DNA of 64,000 nucleotides from UBA7862 sp050872785 (lineage in GTDB: Bacteria; Bacillota; Clostridia; Christensenellales; UBA1242): contig JBNMHO010000003.1 in the NCBI GenBank assembly GCA_050872785.1, positions 44,668 to 108,667 on the forward strand, given 5' to 3'. This document shows positions 58,231 to 64,000 of this stretch, in pieces. Every line of letters begins with the position of its first letter. Position 1 is the first letter of the stretch. The notes beneath the pieces were generated by a model. That model was given only the letters and a program-made list of their open reading frames with translations, had not been told where the DNA came from and made no database searches. Position numbers and translations under genes: made by a program.

Positions 58231-59556
58231 TTATCTTTCAAAATCAAAGCCAAATGAATCATTGTCTGGGAATGGGCTGCTTGGAGTTGTTGTTCCTTGG
58301 TCGGCTCCAATAGATGTGTTCCCATTGCTTGGAGTTTCATCATAATGACCTGTGTCATATGAGATATTTCCTTTGCCGTCAGTTGGATTTTCAGGTGTGT
58401 CAGGTGTATCAGGGGTGCTTGGATTGTTTGGAGTGCTTGGAGTAAGTTTTACATTGTGTTTAATTGCCCCAGATACACTTGAAAGGTCTGGAGAGTATTT
58501 AACATTTTTGCCACCCCAAGTAATTTTTATTCCAGCACTTGCAACAGCAGCTCCGTTGTTCAGAAAGTCCCCAAATGTTGCGTTCTTTCCAAGAGGAACG
58601 CCAGTGCCAGCAACTATTGATGTGTAGAACTGCGTGTGTTCAGAAAGGTTTACACTAAGAGCAAGACCCATTGCAAGGTCAAAATTAATTCCGTTCCCAG
58701 AAACGACAAGGGAAGGACCCGCTGCAAATGAGAACATCAAGCCTTTGTCTTTTGGAACAGTAACAATTTTTGAAGTTTTAGCCTCATCTTCTGCTAGTTT
58801 TTCATAATTTATGTCTTTAGGCAAAGAAAAGTCAACTTTTATTGCTTCCTCAAGTTTGTCACTTGATTGTTTATTTGTAGAAGGAAGAGTTGTCGCTTGA
58901 TTTGATGAAATAAATTCTTCGACATCTTTAATCTCAGGTGCAATGACTTTGTTCTCTGTTGTAGAAGTAGAAACTTCTTTCGAAGCATATCCTGTTGGTT
59001 TTTCTGCTTTTTGTGAAGATTGAGTTGAAGTTTTGTTTTCTTCATTTTTAACTGTTGATTGAGTGGTGTTGTTTTGACGTATCAATTTGAAATTATCAAT
59101 AATATTCTCAGCAGAAACATGTTGAGTTGTTTCAGTTTTCTCTTCTTTGCGATTTTGCAAATATTGAGCAATCTTATCTTCCTTTGATTCCGCTGCCTTA
59201 ACATTGATAACAAGTCCAGGTTGATTTTCTTCTGTCACAACCTCTTGAGTTTCAACTTCCACAACCCCTTGTTCTGTTTCAACTTTTTCAGTTGTTGCTG
59301 GAGCGGTTGGAAGGGCAACAATAACATCAACAGATGTTTCGCCTTGAACAGTTTGAGTGTGATTTGGTTTGCTGAAATCGTTAAATGCTTCAAGGGCTTC
59401 CTGGTCTATTGATTTAGACTTTCCACCCAAAACAGCGCTTGCAATAGCTCCTACAATGAAAGCACCTGCACTAGCAGTTACAAAGCCTTGTTTAACTCTT
59501 CTTGAAGCTTTGTTGCTAATTGAACTTGTAGCCTTTTTTTCTTTCTTTTCTCCCAT
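58231..59556 (-). CDS. Low-complexity surface protein with one TM segment
   Basis: 441 residues, not assigned to a family. Lys/Ser-rich cytoplasmic N-terminus (residues 1-24), one hydrophobic segment (VTASAGAFIVGAIASAVLGG, about 25-44), then about 220 residues rich in Thr, Glu, Gln and Lys (probably disordered, cell-wall spanning). A folded beta-type domain follows at about 265-355 (MFSFAAGPSLVVSGNGINFDLAMG...), then a Pro/Thr linker (TPDTPDTPENP) and an Asp/Gly/Ser end. No LPXTG. GGGGGA precedes the ATG. It has a perfect consensus promoter, so it is probably strongly expressed. Confidence 0.75.
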   Translation of the reverse strand: MGEKKEKKATSSISNKASRRVKQGFVTASAGAFIVGAIASAVLGGKSKSIDQEALEAFNDFSKPNHTQTVQGETSVDVIVALPTAPATTEKVETEQGVVEVETQEVVTEENQPGLVINVKAAESKEDKIAQYLQNRKEEKTETTQHVSAENIIDNFKLIRQNNTTQSTVKNEENKTSTQSSQKAEKPTGYASKEVSTSTTENKVIAPEIKDVEEFISSNQATTLPSTNKQSSDKLEEAIKVDFSLPKDINYEKLAEDEAKTSKIVTVPKDKGLMFSFAAGPSLVVSGNGINFDLAMGLALSVNLSEHTQFYTSIVAGTGVPLGKNATFGDFLNNGAAVASAGIKITWGGKNVKYSPDLSSVSGAIKHNVKLTPSTPNNPSTPDTPDTPENPTDGKGNISYDTGHYDETPSNGNTSIGADQGTTTPSSPFPDNDSFGFDFER

Positions 59557-59587
59557 AATATTTTCCCCCTAAGTTTTTTATGACTGT

Positions 59588-59616
59588 ATTATATATCATT
59601 TTTCACTTCTTGTCAA
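59588..59616 (-). promoter_or_regulatory. Perfect consensus promoter of the low-complexity surface protein
   Basis: Minus strand TTGACA (59616-59611), 17-bp spacer, TATAAT (59593-59588). A second TTGACA lies at 59627-59622. Confidence 0.9.
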
Positions 59617-59769
59617 TGGGTTGTCAATTTATTGTAAGTTTGCACAAAAAAATACAATTTCTTGCACAAAAATGGCTAATTTTTTGGCTAAAATGTGTGT
59701 TTAGTGGGAAGATTTTGTGGCATAAAGAAAAATTTTTTAAAACTTTGACCGCTTTTTGCCAAAAAAATA

Positions 59770-59798
59770 TAGACAACATATTTCCAAAATGATATAAT
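59770..59798 (+). promoter_or_regulatory. Sigma-A promoter of aspS
   Basis: TAGACA (59770-59775), 17-bp spacer, TATAAT (59793-59798), 43 bases before the ATG. The leader is too short for a T-box. Confidence 0.85.
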
Positions 59799-59841
59799 TC
59801 ATTCGGATAAAAAATCTATTACACACTTAAAGAGGAAAATT

Positions 59842-61608
59842 ATGATTAGTTTGAAAAATAACATTTATAGAAGCCATATGTGCGGAAGTTTGAATGCAAA
59901 ACACATCGGTGCAGAAGTCAGAGTTGCTGGCTGGGTCAATAACATCAGAAAAATGGGCGGTCTAACATTTTTGACCATTCGTGACCAAAGCGGCGTTGTG
60001 CAAGTTTTTGTGGAAGACGAAAAACTTGTTGAAGGTCTAACTCGTGAAAGCACCGTCACCATAACAGGAATTGTCCGCTCAAGAGGCGAAAAGAATATCA
60101 ACTCCGACATGGCAACGGGTGAAATTGAAGTTTTGGCAAAGAGTGTCAAAATTTTGGGACTATGCAGTGAAGTTTTGCCTTATGAAATTTTAAAAGCACG
60201 TGACCAAAACGAAAACACCCGACTAAAATATAGATATCTCGACCTAAGAAACGAGAAAAATATGAAAAATATCGTTTTGAGAGCAGAACTTCTTGAATTT
60301 TTGCGTCAACAAATGAGGGAACTTGAATTTTTGGAAATTCAAACTCCAATTCTCACCTCGTCAAGTCCAGAGGGGGCAAGGGACTTCCTTGTTCCAAGCA
60401 GACTTAACCCAGGCAAGTTCTACGCTTTGCCACAAAGCCCACAACAATTCAAACAGCTTCTAATGCTCAGCGGCTTTACAAGATATTTTCAAATTGCTCC
60501 ATGCTTTAGAGATGAAGACGCTCGTGCAGACAGAAGCCCAGGTGAGTTCTATCAGCTTGACTTTGAACTAAGTTTCGCAACACAAGAAGATGTTTTGGAT
60601 GTTATGGAGAAGGTTCTTTATAACACACTCACACACTTCAGCACATTGTCTGTTGACAAGCCACCATTCAGAAGAATAAAATTTTGGGACTCCATGCTCA
60701 CATATGGTTCTGACAAGCCAGACCTCAGAAATCCACTTGTCCTTGTCGATTTGACAGATGAATTCAAATCTCACGACTTTTCAGTTATCAGTGGCAAAAA
60801 TATTTTTGCAATAAAAGCCCAAGCAAACAATATGGGAAGAAGATTTTTTGACGCAGTCACCGACTTCCTTAAACTTCAAGGTGCTGGCGGACTTGTATAT
60901 CTTAAATATGACGGTGAAGCCTTAAGTGGTCCTGCTGCAAAATACTTCAGCGAAGACGACTTTGGCAAACTTAACGCAAAACTAAATCTCGTTGCTGGCG
61001 ATACAATATTTATTGTTGCTGATGTAAAGAGAATAAAAGCCATGAAACTTGCAGGACTTCTTAGAAATGAACTTGGCGAAAGACTTGACCTTATTGACAA
61101 AACTTGCTTTAAGCCTTGCTTTGTTGTTGATTTCCCATTCTATGAAGAAGATGACGAAGGGAAGGTGGAATTCTCACACAATCCATTCTCCATGCCTCAA
61201 GGCGAAATGGATTCTTTGAAAAACAAAAAGCCACTTGACATTTTGGCTTATCAATATGACCTTGTTCTAAACGGTGTTGAACTTGCAAGCGGGGCAGTGA
61301 GAAATCACAATCCAGAAATTATGGTCGAAGCCTTTAGAATTGCAGGTTATTCGCAAGATGTTGTGGAAAGCAAATTCCCAGCACTTTACAATGCCTTCCG
61401 TTATGGTGCCCCTCCACACGCTGGTGCAGCCATTGGCTTTGACAGACTTCTTATGTTCTTGTGCGGCGAAGATAGCATAAAGGAAGTTATTGCATTTCCA
61501 CTTAATAAGTCTGCTCAAGACCCACTTATGGGCGCTCCAAACGAAGTTTTCCCACAACAACTAGAGGACGTCCACATCAAACTCGTTCCAGTGGAAAAAC
61601 CAGAATAA
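59842..61608 (+). CDS. aspS: Aspartyl-tRNA synthetase
   Basis: 588 residues, bacterial class IIb type. OB anticodon domain (1-105, RVAGWVNNIRKMGGLTFLTIRD), catalytic domain with motif 2 FRDEDARADRSPGEFYQLD and motif 3 GAAIGFDRLLMFL, and the GAD insertion domain between. Whether it is Asp-specific or also charges tRNA-Asn depends on gatCAB elsewhere. AGAGGA precedes the ATG. The tRNA-Asp gene is at 38866. Confidence 0.97.
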   Translation: MISLKNNIYRSHMCGSLNAKHIGAEVRVAGWVNNIRKMGGLTFLTIRDQSGVVQVFVEDEKLVEGLTRESTVTITGIVRSRGEKNINSDMATGEIEVLAKSVKILGLCSEVLPYEILKARDQNENTRLKYRYLDLRNEKNMKNIVLRAELLEFLRQQMRELEFLEIQTPILTSSSPEGARDFLVPSRLNPGKFYALPQSPQQFKQLLMLSGFTRYFQIAPCFRDEDARADRSPGEFYQLDFELSFATQEDVLDVMEKVLYNTLTHFSTLSVDKPPFRRIKFWDSMLTYGSDKPDLRNPLVLVDLTDEFKSHDFSVISGKNIFAIKAQANNMGRRFFDAVTDFLKLQGAGGLVYLKYDGEALSGPAAKYFSEDDFGKLNAKLNLVAGDTIFIVADVKRIKAMKLAGLLRNELGERLDLIDKTCFKPCFVVDFPFYEEDDEGKVEFSHNPFSMPQGEMDSLKNKKPLDILAYQYDLVLNGVELASGAVRNHNPEIMVEAFRIAGYSQDVVESKFPALYNAFRYGAPPHAGAAIGFDRLLMFLCGEDSIKEVIAFPLNKSAQDPLMGAPNEVFPQQLEDVHIKLVPVEKPE

Positions 61609-61612
61609 TAGC

Positions 61613-61642
61613 AAAAAAGCCTTCAAATTTGAAGGTTTTTTT
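61613..61642 (+). terminator. Terminator of aspS
   Basis: CCTTCAAA / TTTGAAGG hairpin with preceding A run and following seven T. Confidence 0.9.
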
Positions 61643-61716
61643 ATGTAAAAATTATCAAAAAATTATCAAAAAATTATCAAAAAATTATCAAAAAAATAGC
61701 AAAAATATAGCAAAAA
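61643..61716. repeat. Second 11-bp phased A-tract array
   Basis: TATC/TAGC tetranucleotides at exact 11-bp spacing (T at 61653, 61664, 61675, 61686, 61697, 61708) separated by A runs. Same architecture as the array at 32174. It lies between convergent genes. Confidence 0.92.
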
Positions 61717-61730
61717 TTTGTTAAAAATTG

Positions 61731-62252
61731 TTACAAAGAATAGTCCTCGTTTTCGTCATATTCAAGTTCTTCGCCATCAGAAAATTCCTCAACAATTTCA
61801 ATTCCTTTGTAGGCATGAAGTCTATCTTGTGGAAAGACATCGAGTCTTTGTTGCCTTATGTAATAGAGAAAGTCCTCATATTCTTGTGCTTTAACAAGAG
61901 ATTTAAGATACACATTTTGACTGAACTTGTCGTCAATATTTTCAGCAAAATTATCGTGATTGCCAGACTTGTATGAGTAAATAAACAGCCTTACAGTGGT
62001 GTTAAATTCTTCCATAGATTCTTTTGACATCTTGCTTATCCATGCAGAAATTTTGTTTTCTACAAGAGATTTTGTGCGGACATATTTTGAAAGTAAAACA
62101 GATTCCATATGGCTCATATCGTTTGGCACGACTGACTTTAGTTTTGCATATGATTCTGCCATTTCAGGAAATCTTGTAACGGACGATATGTCGTTTGGAA
62201 TTCCAACAAATGGTCTTAAAAGTTCAACATCATAAAGTGAAAGATTTTTCAT
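61731..62252 (-). CDS. Unrecognised acidic-tailed cytoplasmic protein
   Basis: 173 residues, helical, no TM. I do not recognise it. The start at 62252 is chosen because GGAGGGG lies just before that ATG; the first in-frame ATG, ten codons earlier, would be before it. It contains LRPFVGIPNDISS, several Lys/Ser-rich helices and an acidic C-terminus (FSDGEELEYDENEDYSL). It has its own promoter and ends near the A-tract array. Confidence 0.65.
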   Translation of the reverse strand: MKNLSLYDVELLRPFVGIPNDISSVTRFPEMAESYAKLKSVVPNDMSHMESVLLSKYVRTKSLVENKISAWISKMSKESMEEFNTTVRLFIYSYKSGNHDNFAENIDDKFSQNVYLKSLVKAQEYEDFLYYIRQQRLDVFPQDRLHAYKGIEIVEEFSDGEELEYDENEDYSL

Positions 62253-62272
62253 AACCCCTCCAAGTTTTCTAA

Positions 62273-62301
62273 ATTTTATCATACTTTGTGGGGTATTTCA
62301 A
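62273..62301 (-). promoter_or_regulatory. Promoter of the 173-residue protein
   Basis: Minus strand TTGAAA (62301-62296), 17-bp spacer, TAAAAT (62278-62273). Confidence 0.8.
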
Positions 62302-62314
62302 TGGGCAAATTATA

Positions 62315-62349
62315 CAAAAAAAATAAACAAAGCCGAAGCCTTGTTTATT
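62315..62349 (-). terminator. Terminator of the tRNA-Glu / acidic ORF transcript
   Basis: Minus strand AATAAACAAGGC-TTCG-GCTTTGTTTATT followed by a T run; overlaps the stop codon of the small ORF. Confidence 0.88.
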
Positions 62350-62449
62350 CGTCATCGTCATCAGAATCAAATGTGAGATCTAATTCAAGTTGGTCTGGAT
62401 TGCACTCTTGTTCCCAATCAATCCCGGGTAAATCTGGTTGATAATCCAT
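62345..62449 (-). CDS. 34-residue acidic protein downstream of tRNA-Glu
   Basis: A tiny ORF with GAGGAGG upstream at good spacing. MDYQPDLPGIDWEQECN starts it, and it ends in SDDDDE; 14 of 34 residues are Asp or Glu. It lies between tRNA-Glu and that transcript's terminator, so it would be made from the tRNA precursor. No family recognised. The strong ribosome site and position argue that it is translated, but no comparative evidence is available here. A longer form that starts inside the tRNA is an artefact. Confidence 0.55.
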   Translation of the reverse strand: MDYQPDLPGIDWEQECNPDQLELDLTFDSDDDDE

Positions 62450-62505
62450 TTTGTCCTCCTCAACTTTTGCAAGAAAACTTGCTGATATTATTTCACAAAG
62501 AAATA

Positions 62506-62580
62506 TGGTACCACCAGCGGGGTTCGAACCCGCATTGCCGGCGTGAGAGGCCAGTGTACTAACCATTATACTATGATGGC
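62506..62580 (-). tRNA. tRNA-Glu (CTC)
   Basis: 75 bases. Anticodon loop CTCTCAC gives CTC. Acceptor GCCATCA / TGGTGGT with G1-U72 wobble; CCA encoded. Confidence 0.94.
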
Positions 62581-62606
62581 AAGCGATTGCTTTTGCAACC
62601 GAGATA

Positions 62607-62647
62607 ATAATAGCAAAGTTAAAAAGAAAAAGCAATAGATTTGTCAA
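62607..62647 (-). promoter_or_regulatory. Candidate promoter of tRNA-Glu
   Basis: Minus strand TTGCTT (62635-62630), 17-bp spacer, TATTAT (62612-62607). A TTGACA at 62647-62642 lies further up with a poor -10. Confidence 0.45.
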
Positions 62648-62668
62648 CTTTTTTTCAAAAAAAATATT

Positions 62669-62697
62669 TTGACTATTTTGCCTAAGTCGTGTAAAAT
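62669..62697 (+). promoter_or_regulatory. Promoter of comEC
   Basis: TTGACT (62669-62674), 17-bp spacer, TAAAAT (62692-62697), 18 bases before the start codon. Confidence 0.75.
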
Positions 62698-62715
62698 GAA
62701 AAAGTAGTTTTGAAA

Positions 62716-64000
62716 ATGATGACGAAATTTAGAAAAATATGTAATTTTAGGGCAATATTCTTCCTCTTTTTGCTTGTTATGCTGTGCATTTTTGGGGCAG
62801 TGAGGGCATATAGCGACAAAATATATCTTGTGTTGCTAGTTTTTCCCGTTGCATATTTTTTGTATTGTGGAATTAAAAAACGCTTTGTGCTGCTTGGCAT
62901 ATCTATGATAATTTTGTGTGGCGTGTCGGCGTATGCGTATATAAAACTTGATACGTTTGAAAAATATCCCACAATTCAGGGCAGAGTTTTTATCATGGCA
63001 ACAGTTGAAACACAAAAAGATGCGGACAATGCCTATTATATGGAATTTAGAGATATTTATTACACAACCGATAGGGAAACTCCTTTTCAAAAAGTTGAAG
63101 GCAGAGCAAGCATGGTCGTCAGTCTTGGAGAGAAATTTGACTATGTTGAACGCTTTGACAGAGTTATATTTGAGGCTCGTGTTTTAAAAAATTCTTTTAC
63201 ACACAAAAATGGTGGAGCGTCCTTTTTGGCGACAAATAATGTCTATAGATTTTACGCTGTAGGTGTAACAGATGTAGAAAAAGTTGGCAGAGATATCACC
63301 CCACTTGAAAGTTTTAGAGAAAGGAATAGGAAACTGCTAGTTGAAAACCTAGGCGAAAGGAATGGCAATATTTGCTACTCAATCTTGTATGGCGATAGAG
63401 CAACTGTGCCAACGCATGATTTGGACAGTTTTAAGCAAAGTGGTGTTATGCATCTTTTTGCTGTGTCTGGGTTGCATGTTGGGCTTCTTGTGGCAGCTAT
63501 TGCGTGGCTTCTCTCAAAACTCAAAGTTGGCGGCAAAGTTCAGTTCTTTTTAATCTCTGGATTTCTGCTTGGCTACTGCGTTTTATGCTCTTTCACGCCG
63601 TCTGTCGCAAGAGCCAGTGTAATGTCAATTTGCCTTTTGTTATCCAAACTCTTTGAAAGGAAATATGACTCGCTAAACGCCCTAAGTCTTGCGGGGATAA
63701 TCTTGCTAGTTTTCTCGCCAACAATGCTTTTTGCAGTGGGGTTTCAGCTGTCATTTGCAGCGGTTTTTGGCATAATTACAATGTCAAGAATTTTTGGCTT
63801 TGTCAAGTTCAAAAGTGCCTTTATGCAAGAGTTTTGGAATGTCACAAAACTATCTCTTTCCGCTCAAATTGGAGTGCTTCCAATAATGTTTTATTACTTT
63901 GGCTGCGTCACAACTTGGACAATGCTTGCAAACTTGTTTTTAATTCCACTTTTCACTCTTTTTTACACACTTTTGTTTGTTTGCAACATAATTGTTATGA
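62716..64000 (+). CDS. comEC: ComEC/Rec2-type competence channel, N-terminal part (runs off the window)
   Basis: Open to the window end, 428 codons visible. ComEC is the inner-membrane channel for single-stranded DNA uptake in transformation. Three hydrophobic segments occupy residues 12-80, then an OB-fold-like soluble region (about 85-190, IQGRVFIMATVETQ...) and the Competence domain beginning SGVMHLFAVSGLHVGLL, which is diagnostic, followed by FTPSVARASVMS and FQLSFAAVFGI. The metallo-beta-lactamase C-terminal domain, if present, lies outside. The ATG pair at 62716/62719 has no clear ribosome site. Whether natural competence operates here cannot be said. Confidence 0.9.
   Translation, partial: MMTKFRKICNFRAIFFLFLLVMLCIFGAVRAYSDKIYLVLLVFPVAYFLYCGIKKRFVLLGISMIILCGVSAYAYIKLDTFEKYPTIQGRVFIMATVETQKDADNAYYMEFRDIYYTTDRETPFQKVEGRASMVVSLGEKFDYVERFDRVIFEARVLKNSFTHKNGGASFLATNNVYRFYAVGVTDVEKVGRDITPLESFRERNRKLLVENLGERNGNICYSILYGDRATVPTHDLDSFKQSGVMHLFAVSGLHVGLLVAAIAWLLSKLKVGGKVQFFLISGFLLGYCVLCSFTPSVARASVMSICLLLSKLFERKYDSLNALSLAGIILLVFSPTMLFAVGFQLSFAAVFGIITMSRIFGFVKFKSAFMQEFWNVTKLSLSAQIGVLPIMFYYFGCVTTWTMLANLFLIPLFTLFYTLLFVCNIIVM

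Noticed and set aside
59799..59841. T-box riboswitch before aspS
   Set aside because: The leader is only about 40 bases, and no T-box motif or antiterminator is present.
62345..62647. 100-residue minus-strand ORF
   Set aside because: Its first two thirds translate the tRNA-Glu gene and its upstream; only the 34-codon end has a ribosome site.

Overview
This window is AT-rich chromosomal DNA from a low-GC, endospore-forming member of the Firmicutes (Bacillota), most like the uncultured gut Clostridia. The evidence is: a complete spoIIAA-spoIIAB-sigF operon; a spoIVB-spo0A-(spoIIM-like)-punA-dacF sporulation block; Bacillus/Clostridium-style housekeeping clusters; consensus sigma-A promoters with 17-bp spacers; strong GGAGG ribosome sites with frequent TTG starts; and intrinsic terminators between convergent genes. 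I cannot place it at genus level from sequence alone.

Layout. 1-5.7 kb: end of recO, ppdK, a cysteine desulfurase/DUF3343 pair, nth. 5.8-17.6 kb: obg-yhbY, rsfS-tsaE-tsaB/rimI-hydrolase (t6A and ribosome biogenesis), a membrane-fused MurF-like ligase with ddl, ogg, a shikimate-kinase-like protein, tkt. 17.6-20 kb: two secreted surface proteins, one BspA/DUF285-like. 20.4-34.8 kb: translation/envelope run frr-uppS-cdsA-rseP-(truncated polC)-rimP-nusA-rnpM-infB-rbfA-nrnA-truB-nfo-yebC. 34.8-41.2 kb: accessory zone with tRNA genes, two copies of a cloverleaf-like repeat, two more surface-protein loci with poly-G tracts, the spoIIA operon, a six-tRNA operon and an array of tiny palindromes. 41.2-48.7 kb: spoIVB, a divergent spo0A, spoIIM-like, punA, dacF, a site-2 protease, scpA-scpB. 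48.7-64 kb: class A PBP, miaB-mutS-mutL-miaA, a surface protein, aspS, two small unknown genes, tRNA-Glu and the start of comEC.

The most unusual material is the poly-G system. Three uninterrupted runs of 11-12 G lie in or directly upstream of surface-protein genes. At 40107 the current tract length splits one surface gene; one G fewer would restore a 432-residue protein. At 35214 a short leader ORF with a strong ribosome site stops soon after the tract in the present phase. With one more G (or two fewer) it would run about 50 codons further, through a terminator-like hairpin, to a TGA that overlaps the ATG of the next surface gene. In that phase the two loci share a similar peptide after the tract (IGGGVS-x-KQ). 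This looks like slipped-strand phase variation of surface proteins, although homopolymer sequencing error must be excluded.

Other observations worth following: two cloverleaf repeats upstream of tRNA transcription units whose stems differ by compensatory base changes; 11-bp phased A-tract arrays; a PolC homologue reduced to its N-terminal, OB and exonuclease parts at the normal polC locus; a Spo0A with a degenerate receiver; and an apparently leaderless miaB.
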